Below, piece after piece: positions 27,001 to 34,082 of a stretch of DNA of 34,175 nt. Source of the DNA: SAR86 cluster bacterium (GTDB taxonomy: Bacteria; Pseudomonadota; Gammaproteobacteria; Pseudomonadales; Pseudohongiellaceae); assembly GCA_002746215.1 (NCBI GenBank), contig NVWI01000012.1, positions 66,605 to 100,779 on the forward strand, in the 5' to 3' direction. Within the stretch, counting starts at the first letter, position 1, and each line of letters opens with the position of its first letter. A program made the position numbers and the translations under genes. The notes beneath the pieces are model-generated. The model had not been told where the DNA came from and ran no database searches. It saw only the letters and a program-made list of their open reading frames with translations.

Positions 27001-28041
27001 ATGAAAATTAAATTACATAAACTAAAGAGATTACTATGCTGCACGTTAAAGGCAGCGGTATTGTTTTTGGTCTCTTCGGCGGCCTACACACAAGCTTTAG
27101 ATTATTCAGATATAGTAAAAGATGTATCTGAATGCGTGGTTAGCCTGATTGCCATGTCAACTAATCAGCAAGGCCAGATTTTACAACTGAATTCAGATAA
27201 TTTTCATCGTGGTACGGGTATTGTCTTAAGCCAAAACGGTTATGTGGTGACTAACAAGCATATTATTGAAGGTGGCAATAGGTACTTTGTAGAATTAAGA
27301 AATGGGTTTATTTATGAAGGCGAGCTTATCGGCAGTGATCATGCAACAGATTTAGCCGTAATAAAGTTTGAAATTGGTGACCATCCAACCTGTGAATTTA
27401 TTAGTGACAATGAAAAAGTGGAAGCAGGCCAGCTTATTTTAGGTCTTGGATCACCCTATTCATTACCAGGGTCTGTTACAGAAGGCGTCATAAGCTTTGT
27501 CGATAGGCCTGTTCCCAATGACGGTGTGTATACAGATTATGTGCTTTATATTCAAACAAATTTGCTCGTAAACCCGGGTAATTCTGGCGGACCAATTATA
27601 AACCGGGATGGGAAAATAATCGGCATGAATTCATCGTTGTTATCTGATTCTGGCGTAACCTCAGGCATCGCTTTTGCAATTCCCGCCAATGTAATTTCGA
27701 GAGTTTCCAGACAATTAATAAGAAACGGATTTTCTGAAAAAGGCTCAATAGGTATCCAAGTTTCATCGCTACCAAAAACTGTTGCCGAAATTCAAAGGCT
27801 TGGATTAATAGAAAGGCGTGGCGCTGTTGTCAGCAATGTGGAAATTAATAGTTCGGCCTATCATGCGGGTATTCAGGTGGGAGATATTGTCGTTACGATC
27901 AATCGTCGAGTTGTCGATGACGATCATAAATTTAGATATCTTATTGGTTCATATGAAGATGGCGATATTGTGCGCTTATCTATTATTCGTGATGGCAAGT
28001 TTTTTTCAACGGAAGCGATGACGGAAGGGGTGGTGTTATAA
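27001..28041 (+). CDS. HtrA/DegP-like serine protease with PDZ domain
   Basis: A 346-residue S1C protease. The N-terminal signal has a basic n-region (MKIKLHKLKR) and a hydrophobic core to about residue 25, with a likely cleavage near AYTQA. The catalytic triad is H87 in VTNKHII, D117 in TDLAVIK and S195 in NPGNSGGPI. A PDZ domain follows (about 250-346, GSIGIQVS to SYEDGDIVRLSIIRDG). The family degrades misfolded periplasmic or envelope proteins or cuts anti-sigma factors. It is 26 bp behind the GspE-like gene on the same strand, so the two are probably one operon. That pairing is unusual, and a role in processing or quality control of an exported assembly is only a guess. Confidence 0.87.
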   Translation: MKIKLHKLKRLLCCTLKAAVLFLVSSAAYTQALDYSDIVKDVSECVVSLIAMSTNQQGQILQLNSDNFHRGTGIVLSQNGYVVTNKHIIEGGNRYFVELRNGFIYEGELIGSDHATDLAVIKFEIGDHPTCEFISDNEKVEAGQLILGLGSPYSLPGSVTEGVISFVDRPVPNDGVYTDYVLYIQTNLLVNPGNSGGPIINRDGKIIGMNSSLLSDSGVTSGIAFAIPANVISRVSRQLIRNGFSEKGSIGIQVSSLPKTVAEIQRLGLIERRGAVVSNVEINSSAYHAGIQVGDIVVTINRRVVDDDHKFRYLIGSYEDGDIVRLSIIRDGKFFSTEAMTEGVVL

Positions 28042-28109
28042 ATTCCACTTATATATAAATAAGCTGATACTTTTTATACCTTAGTATTTTTCAATTTTAA
28101 AACAGTATT

Positions 28110-29159
28110 TTAAAAATGGTTATACAGACTTATATGGAAGTTCACATCGGAAGAGCTGTCTGTAATGATATCTTCGACAACGGCAAAATCCAGTTTTAAA
28201 TCCTGACTTAATCGATAAGAGCCACCGATACTTAGTTGTAATGCATCACCCAGTTGAGGCAGGTTACTAGTATAAAGTTTGCTGTGACCATCCAATTGTA
28301 GTTTTAACTGCCAATCATCTGTAATGTCCTTAATAAAACCTGTGCTGTAATAAAAGGCAGTATTTTTTCTATAGACACTTAATATCTCACCATTGTCTGT
28401 CCACAACACGCCTGCTGTGATGAAATAACTGGCCTTGTATTGCTGTAAGCTAACATCATCACCTAAGACCAAAGCCAGATTTAAATCGACACCATCACTG
28501 CCAAGGAAATGTTCTCTCTTGCCTGTGGGTAACTTGATACCGCCACGAAGAGCCACATCAAAACGACTTTCGTTTTGTAATTGATAAGCGCCGGTTAATC
28601 TCGTATCACCGAAACCTGAATGGTTTTCTGTGAAAGAAAGTTGTTGAACACCATCACGACTATAATCGTAGCGAAGCTGATTGCTTTGCGCGATTTCTCT
28701 TCCTCCGTTATCAAGGCTAAAAAAATCATGCCAGTTTTCGATAAAACTATCGAGGGAACCCCCAGAGTAACGTGAATAATTAATATCTACGCCAAACTCC
28801 CAAAGATCAAAGCCATAACGCCACCTTATATTGAGTTGAGTGCTCTCGCCGTCAATAAAAATAGATTCGGTTGGATTGGATCCCTGGGTGAAATTATTGG
28901 CCCAATCTATACTGATATGTGATGTTTCCTGGCCAGATTGAAGAATTTTGGCGCTTTCTGCCGTAGGTAAACCAAATATTCTGACAAAAGGGTTTTGGTT
29001 GGTGACTTGTAAAGGGGTTCTGCTTTGAGCATTGCAGGATAAGCAAAGAAAACTGCCGCTCAAAAATACAAGAACTTGAATTAACCGCTTAACAGAAGAC
29101 ACTTTGTTAGCTCGTGAAAATAAAAGACTAATGCTAATCCACAATACATTAGTTTTCAT
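28110..29159 (-). CDS. DUF3187 outer membrane protein
   Basis: A 349-residue protein with the DUF3187 beta-barrel pattern: an N-terminal NQNPFVRIFGLPTAESA block, then many alternating aromatic strands (WRYGFDLWEFGVDINYSRYSGG, SIGGSYRLSQDLKLDFAVVED) ending in a C-terminal phenylalanine (YNHF), as in outer membrane proteins. The ATG at 29159 shares its A with the stop of the previous gene, which supports translational coupling. A GTG at residue 20 would give a more regular signal peptide (MSSVKRLIQVLVFLSGSFLC), so the true start may be there. It is the last gene of the ModF-TrmO-DUF3187 unit. No transported molecule is known. Confidence 0.82.
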   Translation of the reverse strand: MKTNVLWISISLLFSRANKVSSVKRLIQVLVFLSGSFLCLSCNAQSRTPLQVTNQNPFVRIFGLPTAESAKILQSGQETSHISIDWANNFTQGSNPTESIFIDGESTQLNIRWRYGFDLWEFGVDINYSRYSGGSLDSFIENWHDFFSLDNGGREIAQSNQLRYDYSRDGVQQLSFTENHSGFGDTRLTGAYQLQNESRFDVALRGGIKLPTGKREHFLGSDGVDLNLALVLGDDVSLQQYKASYFITAGVLWTDNGEILSVYRKNTAFYYSTGFIKDITDDWQLKLQLDGHSKLYTSNLPQLGDALQLSIGGSYRLSQDLKLDFAVVEDIITDSSSDVNFHISLYNHF

Positions 29160-29893
29160 TAAGAAACGTTGGGGGTGGAATCAGAAGTAATACTAATAAC
29201 GTGTATCTGTTTTTCGTGAACATGCCATTTTATATTGAAATCATAAAGGCTCATGCCATAACGCTTGTCATCAAACTCTTTTTTACGCCAGGCAGGGCGA
29301 GGATCCTGTTTTAATACCGACGTAATGAAGTTTTTCAATTCAGGATATTGAGACTTTAATTCGGCCAGACTACGTTCGGCTTCAGCGCTAAACTCAATTT
29401 CATAGTCTGAGCTTGGTGCTAATTCTGCAAAACCCGCTTTAGCCTGAGGCAGAGCATCGGCATAGGGCAGGTAAGGTTTTATATCAATGATGGGCGTGCC
29501 ATCAAGTAAATCCAGGCCGCCTACTTGTAAGAGTAGTGAGGTTCCCTTTTTTTTCCAGCCAAGATTTTCTACAACTGATAAGCCAATAGGGTTAGGTCTG
29601 AAGGTTGAACGTGTTGCAAAAACGCCAATACTTTCTTTACCCCCTAAGCGAGGAGGCTGCACAGTGGGTGACCAACCTTTTTCAGCGCTTGCATGGAAAA
29701 TGAAAATCAACCAGAGATGAGAAAACTGCTCAATCTCTCGCAAACAATTTGGATCAGAGAATTCTTTTTCAAACACTATTTCGCCGTGAGCTTCTTTAAC
29801 CAGATTAGGTTGGCGTGGGATTGCAAACTTTTGCTTATAAGGGCTTCTTATTGTCGCAATTATATTCATTATGCTTGGTGTCTTTTCGTGCAT
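29159..29893 (-). CDS. trmO: tRNA (t6A37)-N6-methyltransferase TrmO
   Basis: A 244-residue TrmO (TsaA/YaeB) homologue. The N-terminal catalytic beta-barrel starts IIATIRSPYKQKFAIPRQPNLV, and the conserved stretches LWLIFIFHAS, SIGVFATRSTFRPNPIGLSVV and GLDLLDGTPIIDIKPYLPYAD follow. A C-terminal domain ends in the typical RPAWRKKEFDDKRYGM region. The enzyme uses SAM to methylate N6 of t6A at position 37 of certain tRNAs, improving decoding. Length and motifs are complete. It starts 4 bp after the ModF stop and overlaps the DUF3187 start by one base, so it is the middle gene of an operon. A start at residue 9 (MNIIATIRSP) would also fit the family length. Confidence 0.92.
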   Translation of the reverse strand: MHEKTPSIMNIIATIRSPYKQKFAIPRQPNLVKEAHGEIVFEKEFSDPNCLREIEQFSHLWLIFIFHASAEKGWSPTVQPPRLGGKESIGVFATRSTFRPNPIGLSVVENLGWKKKGTSLLLQVGGLDLLDGTPIIDIKPYLPYADALPQAKAGFAELAPSSDYEIEFSAEAERSLAELKSQYPELKNFITSVLKQDPRPAWRKKEFDDKRYGMSLYDFNIKWHVHEKQIHVISITSDSTPNVS

Positions 29894-29897
29894 GTGT

Positions 29898-31256
29898 TTA
29901 CAGTTTTAGATGATGCTGGAACAAAGCTAAATGCTCATCATCCCTATGGCTCGCCATTAACACTGTCGTATGTTGTTGGGAACTAAGATGTTCAAGGAAG
30001 TATAAAAAACGCAGGCGGTTTATCTGATCCAGCCCTTGGGTTGGTTCGTCACAGATAAGCAATGCAGGTTGTTTAACTAAAGCCCTGGCAATTAAAACCA
30101 GACGTTGCTCGCCGTAAGCAAGCGTTTTAAATGAAGTTGATGATTTATGTGCCAGGCCAACTAAAGCCAACCATTGCTTGGCATGTTCAATTTGAAGGGG
30201 AGAGCTAGCTTCATACAAACCGATACTGTCAAAGAAACCACTGAGGGTGATTTCCAGGGCAGAACCTGATACTCGGTGATTACGATGCAGCTCAGGTGAA
30301 ACAATGCCAATATTTTTTTTCAATTGCCAAATACTTTCACCACTGCCGCGTTTAAAACCTAATACGCTTATATCATTCGCATAACTTTGCGGGTGATCTC
30401 CGGTGATTAAATGTAAGAGGGTGGATTTACCAGACCCATTCGGCCCCGTTAACAGCGTGTGCTCACCGGGCTTTATACGCAAATCGATATTTTCAAATAT
30501 TACAGTGTCACCATAGCTGACTTTAGCCTTGTTGAGTGTAACGATAGGATTACTTACTTGAGCCTTACTCAAAGACTCTGGCCAGGGCGGTAAGGTGTTG
30601 GTATCGAAATCAAGTAAGGCGTGTAAATCCTGATTGTTTAATATTTCTTCACGTAAGCCCTGAGCAATTAATTCACCCTTTTCCAGTATTGCCACATGAG
30701 AATGCCAGTCATTGATCTCATTCAAATCATTGAGTAAGAAGATTAGTTGGATATCGCCTTGTTGAACCAATGTTGAAAAAAACTCAGAAAGTTCTTTTTT
30801 GGACTGTTTATCCAGACTGTCATAGGGTTCATCAAGGATCAGGTAATTAGGCTTTTGTAGCAGTGCTTGCGCTAAAAGTGCTTTGCGGCTTTCGCCGCTG
30901 CTTAGCAGGCGATAACCTCTATCCAGAATACTTTCCAGGTTTAAGAAGCTAAGTGATTGAATCTCAGCGTCAGTAGCGTTTAACAAAGCCCTGACTGTAG
31001 TGCCAGGGTCCAAACGGTCTATAAAATCGGTATCATCGTTTTTTAACTCGCTTTCATAGAATGCCTGCTGCTGTTCAAAGGAAATCAAGCTAAAGGTATG
31101 CTGGCTGTTCTCAGGGGTAGATTGTTGAGTTAAGAGAGCTTGAGCCAAGTGTTTTTTACCTGAACCATTCCTGCCCACAACAGCCCAACATTGGCCGAAT
31201 TCGATGGACCAATGCTTAATATTTAAGTGTGATGTCAGATACTGCTGAAAAATCAT
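29898..31256 (-). CDS. modF: ModF/PhrA-like twin ATP-binding cassette protein
   Basis: A 452-residue soluble protein of two ABC ATPase domains without a membrane part. Domain 1: Walker A-like GRNGSGKKH (28-36), signature LSSGESRK (118-125), Walker B YLILDEP (138-144). Domain 2: Walker A GPNGSGKST (271-279), signature-like LAYGEQR (379-385), Walker B LLICDEP (399-405), and a D-loop/H-loop ending MASHRDD. Domain 2 and the GEQRLVLIARALVKQPALL region match ModF, an E. coli protein of uncertain role linked by name to molybdate and to photorepair. The first Walker A has KKH where KST/KSS is usual, so site 1 may bind ATP weakly. It heads the operon with trmO 4 bp later and is divergent from tRNA-Arg. 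Confidence 0.75.
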   Translation of the reverse strand: MIFQQYLTSHLNIKHWSIEFGQCWAVVGRNGSGKKHLAQALLTQQSTPENSQHTFSLISFEQQQAFYESELKNDDTDFIDRLDPGTTVRALLNATDAEIQSLSFLNLESILDRGYRLLSSGESRKALLAQALLQKPNYLILDEPYDSLDKQSKKELSEFFSTLVQQGDIQLIFLLNDLNEINDWHSHVAILEKGELIAQGLREEILNNQDLHALLDFDTNTLPPWPESLSKAQVSNPIVTLNKAKVSYGDTVIFENIDLRIKPGEHTLLTGPNGSGKSTLLHLITGDHPQSYANDISVLGFKRGSGESIWQLKKNIGIVSPELHRNHRVSGSALEITLSGFFDSIGLYEASSPLQIEHAKQWLALVGLAHKSSTSFKTLAYGEQRLVLIARALVKQPALLICDEPTQGLDQINRLRFLYFLEHLSSQQHTTVLMASHRDDEHLALFQHHLKL

Positions 31257-31285
31257 GAAAAATCAGGGCTTCAAAGGCTTTTGCC

Positions 31286-31314
31286 TTGACACTTTAAGCT
31301 AATTCCAAGACAAT
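31286..31314 (+). promoter_or_regulatory. promoter of tRNA-Arg
   Basis: A consensus -35 TTGACA (31286-31291) is separated by 17 bases from GACAAT (31309-31314, four of six matches to TATAAT). The expected start of transcription is near 31321, about 15 bases before the mature tRNA. Confidence 0.7.
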
Positions 31315-31335
31315 TCCCACCCTTCAAAATACCAC

Positions 31336-31412
31336 GCACCCGTAGCTCAGCTGGATAGAGTACCTGGCTACGAACTAGGGGGTCAGAGGTTCGAATCCTC
31401 TCGGGTGCGCCA
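31336..31412 (+). tRNA. tRNA-Arg (anticodon ACG)
   Basis: A complete 77-nt cloverleaf with encoded CCA. The acceptor stem is GCACCCG/CGGGTGC with discriminator G and CCA at 31410-31412. The D stem is GCTC/GAGT. The anticodon stem CCTGG/CTAGG holds the loop CTACGAA, giving anticodon ACG (read as ICG after deamination), for arginine CGN codons. The T stem AGAGG/CCTCT holds the TTCGAAT loop. It is preceded by a strong promoter and followed by a terminator. Such 3' ends are common integration sites, and accessory DNA begins just downstream. Confidence 0.97.
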
Positions 31413-31431
31413 CTTAATTCGTAGTTAAAAC

Positions 31432-31468
31432 AAGCAGTTACTTCACTAAGTGGAGAGCTGCTTTTTTT
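31432..31468 (+). terminator. rho-independent terminator of tRNA-Arg
   Basis: The stem AAGCAG/CTGCTT, extended inside by TTCACT/AGTGGA pairing, ends in seven T residues (31462-31468), 20 bases after the CCA end. Confidence 0.85.
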
Positions 31469-31501
31469 GTGCCTGTTTGTAACGTAGTAAAAAGCGTAAT
31501 C

Positions 31502-31550
31502 AAGTTACCTGCCCCCTTGATTTCTTGATTTTAGTTTTTACTCTGACCCC
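31502..31550. repeat. REP-like dispersed sequence next to the IS
   Basis: Two pieces recur elsewhere in the window. AAGTTACCTGCCCCCTTGATTT (31502-31523) matches 13205-13226 in 18 of 22 bases. TTTTTACTCTGACCCC (31535-31550) contains, apart from one terminal base, the right arm of the inverted repeat at 15770-15782. Here no second arm is visible, so this is a half element, perhaps cut when the IS arrived 22 bp downstream. Confidence 0.5.
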
Positions 31551-31644
31551 AAATATTCTTTTCGTGGATGGTTGTGCACCCCCCTTATACTGAGACAGGT
31601 TTAACTTGAAGTTTTCTAAGGTATTATTTACTTAGGAGACAAGC

Positions 31645-31911
31645 ATGAAGAAGACACGCTTTACAGAAACACAGATCGTTAACGTATTAAAAGAAGTTGA
31701 AACAGGTCTTAAGGTTGATGAGATTTGTCGTAAGCACGGGATAAGCCCAGGCACTTATTACAACTGGAAGAGTAAATATGGCGGCATGGAAGCTTCTGAT
31801 GTGAAGAAGCTGAAAGACACTCAGGATGAAAATTCTAAGCTCAAACGCATGTTTGCAGACTTGAGTCTTGAGAATCTTGCCTTAAAGGATCTTCTTGAAA
31901 AAAAGCTCTAA
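31645..31911 (+). CDS. IS3-family transposase OrfA
   Basis: An 88-residue DNA-binding helix-turn-helix protein (KKTRFTETQIVNVLKEVE, DEICRKHGISPGTYYNWK) followed by a leucine-zipper-like coiled coil (DENSKLKRMFADLSLENLALKDLLEK). A good TAGGAG site precedes the ATG. Near its end the frame reads GAA AAA AAG CTC TAA; A AAA AAG (31899-31905) is the classic slippery heptamer for -1 frameshifting into orfB, producing the OrfAB transposase. OrfA alone usually binds the ends and limits transposition. The stop lies just after the slip site. Confidence 0.9.
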   Translation: MKKTRFTETQIVNVLKEVETGLKVDEICRKHGISPGTYYNWKSKYGGMEASDVKKLKDTQDENSKLKRMFADLSLENLALKDLLEKKL

Positions 31912-32759
31912 CGACAGCTGAGCGACGTGAGGCTGTCGGCCACTTAATAAGCTTTGGCCTCAGCATTGTTAAAGCATGCACTGCATTAACGCTATCTCGG
32001 GCTACGTTTTATCGCAAACCGAGAGACTGGCGTAAAGCCGATGCTGAAGTGATTGATGGTTTGAATGATATTTTACACAAGTCGCCGCAATCGGGGTTTT
32101 GGAAATGTTACACACGATTGCGGTTGAAAGGATTTAAGTGGAACCACAAACGGGTTTATCGTGTGTATTGCCTGATGGGGCTTAATTTAAAGCGCAGGGC
32201 TAAACGAGTACTGCCGAAGCGAGTACCAAAACCGCTTGAAGTAATTGATTATCCCAACAAACAATGGGCTTTAGATTTTATGTATGACACGCTCTATTGT
32301 GGAAAGTCATTTAGAACGTTGAATGTTATTGATGAGGGCACCAGGGAGTGCTTGGCAATAGAAGTTGATACTTCTCTACCGGCACAACGCGTGGTTAGGG
32401 TGCTTGAGCAGTTAGAAGAAGAGCGTGGTCTTCCGCATCAAATACGTGTGGATAATGGCCCAGAACTTATATCAGCGACTCTGACAGATTGGTGTGATGA
32501 CCGTAACATTGAATTGGCTTATATCAAACCTGGCAAGCCACAGCAGAATGGATTTGTTGAGCGATTTAACGGCTCGTTCAGACGAGAGTTTTTAGATGTT
32601 TACTTGTTTGAAAACCTAAGGCAAGTACGAGATATGTCTTGGGTATGGCGTCTTGATTACAACGATGAGAGGCCTCATGAAAGTCTGGGCGATCTGCCAC
32701 CCAGTGTATATCGGCAGAAACTATTAATGGAAAACTCTAATTTGGGGTTGTCTCATTAA
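31905..32759 (+). CDS. IS3-family transposase OrfB (read as OrfAB by -1 frameshift)
   Basis: The -1 frame entered at the slippery site stays open from 31905 to the stop at 32759 (284 residues). It starts ALTTAERREAVGHLIS and includes the HTH_21-like region (FYRKPRDWRK, SGFWKCYTRLRLKGFKWNHKRVYR). The integrase core has all three acidic residues: D in QWALDF, D in RVDNGPE, and E in GFVERFNGSFRREF. The C-terminal YNDERPHESLGDLPPSVYRQ tail is typical. It has no convincing ribosome binding site of its own. The element looks intact and could be active. Confidence 0.9.
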   Translation, partial: ALTTAERREAVGHLISFGLSIVKACTALTLSRATFYRKPRDWRKADAEVIDGLNDILHKSPQSGFWKCYTRLRLKGFKWNHKRVYRVYCLMGLNLKRRAKRVLPKRVPKPLEVIDYPNKQWALDFMYDTLYCGKSFRTLNVIDEGTRECLAIEVDTSLPAQRVVRVLEQLEEERGLPHQIRVDNGPELISATLTDWCDDRNIELAYIKPGKPQQNGFVERFNGSFRREFLDVYLFENLRQVRDMSWVWRLDYNDERPHESLGDLPPSVYRQKLLMENSNLGLSH

Positions 32760-32779
32760 TAGGGGGTTGCACACAACAG

Positions 32780-32908
32780 TTTATAAATGATGAGAGAATA
32801 ATTGAAGTTTTATATTTCCTGGTTCTTCTTACTGCATTGGTATGGGTTACTACAGGATTTAGATTTTTAGATAAAAAACAAAAGAATAAAAAAATAAATA
32901 AAGAATAA
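32780..32908 (+). pseudogene. C-terminal remnant of a small membrane protein, cut by the IS
   Basis: An open frame without a start codon runs from the IS end to TAA at 32906-32908. It encodes FINDERIIEVLYFLVLLT and then ALVWVTTGFRFLDKKQK plus a Lys-rich tail. The pattern of one transmembrane helix followed by a basic tail looks like a genuine protein end. No matching N-terminal part is found left of the IS, so the 5' half was probably lost. The family is not recognised. Confidence 0.4.
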
Positions 32909-32953
32909 AACAGGGCGAATACCTAATATTAAAGTACGATGACGAATACCTAA

Positions 32954-33382
32954 TTATAATATGCCAAAGTCTTCTAAAATATCACTCGAAAGTGCAGCCT
33001 GACTGACACTAACAATTCCATTATTCATTCTTACCTGAATATATCTTCCAATTGCAAGATTATATGAAATTATGCCAAAGGTAACATTCAATGTGCCCTC
33101 AAAATCGTAATCAAGTCTATCATTGTTACTTATCCATGAGCCTTCTCCTGAAATTGCATTCCAAGAACCGCCAGTTCTATTGTCATTTATTTCAAAAATT
33201 AGTAGTGCGACTTTTGTACCGGTGTAGCGATCAGATACGAGCTGATAATGATAATCGTCTTTCATTCCTTCTAATGAAAAATATTGGATACTTGGGTTTA
33301 AGTCTTCATTGTTTAAAGTGCAACATGATGATAAAAATATTACTGTAAAAATTAATATTAATGAGAAACAAGGTTTATGCAT
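32954..33382 (-). CDS. hypothetical small lipoprotein
   Basis: A 142-residue protein using the ATG at 33382 (a TTG two codons earlier is less likely). A signal peptide (MHKPCFSLILIFTVIFLSSC) ends in the lipobox LSSC, with C20 the lipidated residue. The mature part is mostly predicted beta strand, with a central region KVALLIFEINDNRTGGSWNAIS and a repeated strand-turn pattern to FEGTLNVTFGIISYNLAIG. I do not recognise the family. It lies 30 bp after the Cys-tailed small protein gene on the same strand and may be co-transcribed with it. Located in accessory DNA between two IS elements. Confidence 0.65.
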   Translation of the reverse strand: MHKPCFSLILIFTVIFLSSCCTLNNEDLNPSIQYFSLEGMKDDYHYQLVSDRYTGTKVALLIFEINDNRTGGSWNAISGEGSWISNNDRLDYDFEGTLNVTFGIISYNLAIGRYIQVRMNNGIVSVSQAALSSDILEDFGIL

Positions 33383-33412
33383 ACTCAAATTAAGCCTATA
33401 AAGAAAAGTAGA

Positions 33413-33730
33413 TTAGCAATCCGGGCAATTAAATTGATAGCGGTATGTGCAATTACCCTGTCCATCTCCAAAGTAATTTACACATTTTTCAAATGTTTCT
33501 GCATCAACATTGAAATATTTTTCAACGAATTCACTCAGCTCTTTATCGTTCATCCTACCAGCTTTCGCTATATCACCCCAGTATCCTCCTGGGATGCCAT
33601 CGGCATTGAATCTGAGTTGTCCTTTAAAAAAAGCCAAATCATCCTGACTTAAATCCGCAAATATTGAGTTTTCAAAATTTGAAGAATTTATAAATACCTC
33701 AAATTCCTCTTTGCTAGTTATTTTAGACAT
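33413..33730 (-). CDS. small acidic protein with Cys-rich C-terminal tail, possible peptide (RiPP-like) precursor
   Basis: A 105-residue protein with a strong AAGGAG site seven bases before the ATG at 33730. Residues 1-82 look like an acidic helical leader (SKEEFEVFINSSNFENSIFADL, and DKELSEFVEKYFNVDAETF). Between them is a Gly-rich stretch FNADGIPGGYWGDI. The last 23 residues hold all four cysteines (C83, C94, C102, C105) in FGDGQGNCTYRYQFNCPDC. A leader followed by a short Cys/Tyr-rich tail is the shape of ribosomal peptide natural product precursors, but no maturation or export enzyme is in the window. It may instead be a small metal- or disulfide-binding protein. It is followed by a lipoprotein gene 30 bp later. 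Confidence 0.6.
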   Translation of the reverse strand: MSKITSKEEFEVFINSSNFENSIFADLSQDDLAFFKGQLRFNADGIPGGYWGDIAKAGRMNDKELSEFVEKYFNVDAETFEKCVNYFGDGQGNCTYRYQFNCPDC

Positions 33731-34082
33731 GCAAAATCTCCTTAATTTAGTACTACTATTTTAACTGATCTCAATTCAGCAATTGGGTGAAAAATAAAAT
33801 AATTAAATTTATGTTTCCAACAATAATATATATTTGTTCTTCTGAACTTTAGCAAATAATCATTTCAAGGTAAATATATTAAAACCAATAAGCTGGATGC
33901 TAGAGTGTAACAAAAACTGTTTTATTCATTTTGCAAAATATAACGAAATTTTACAAAGTTCTATATATCAATAATATTATATTGACATCATATGAAGTAG
34001 TCTAAACCGTAATTTGATTTTCCTTAAATTTATTCTAATATTATAAACAATTATTCTTACTCTCAAAATCCGTATTATGACG
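33731..34082. other. AT-rich intergenic region, no gene seen
   Basis: Very AT-rich DNA upstream of the Cys-tailed protein gene and up to the right-hand IS end. It has no coding frame of note. One imperfect palindrome, TCAATA-ATATTA-TATTGA (33968-33985), could be a regulator site, but it is about 240 bp from the gene start, so it is weak. The promoter of the small-protein gene should lie in the right part of this gap; I could not assign boxes with confidence. Confidence 0.4.

Larger units (their letters stand above)
31573..32773 (+). mobile_element. complete IS3-family insertion sequence (about 1201 bp)
   Basis: The ends TGTGCACCCCCCTTATA and, on the other strand, TGTGCAACCCCCTATTA are imperfect inverted repeats; over 25 bp, ending TGAGACA, about 20 match. 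They enclose orfA and orfB, with a -1 frameshift signal between them and intact DDE residues, as in the IS407-type group of IS3. No 3- or 4-bp target duplication is visible at the ends (GGT before, CAA after), so flanking DNA was probably rearranged after insertion. Confidence 0.85.

Noticed and set aside
28042-28109. Possible terminator between the protease and DUF3187 genes (ATACT/AGTAT with T-rich tails)
   Set aside because: The stems are short and AT-only, too weak to call.
33377-33652. 91-residue plus-strand frame at the Cys-tailed protein
   Set aside because: It is antisense to the small-protein gene, which has a strong ribosome site and better coding character.
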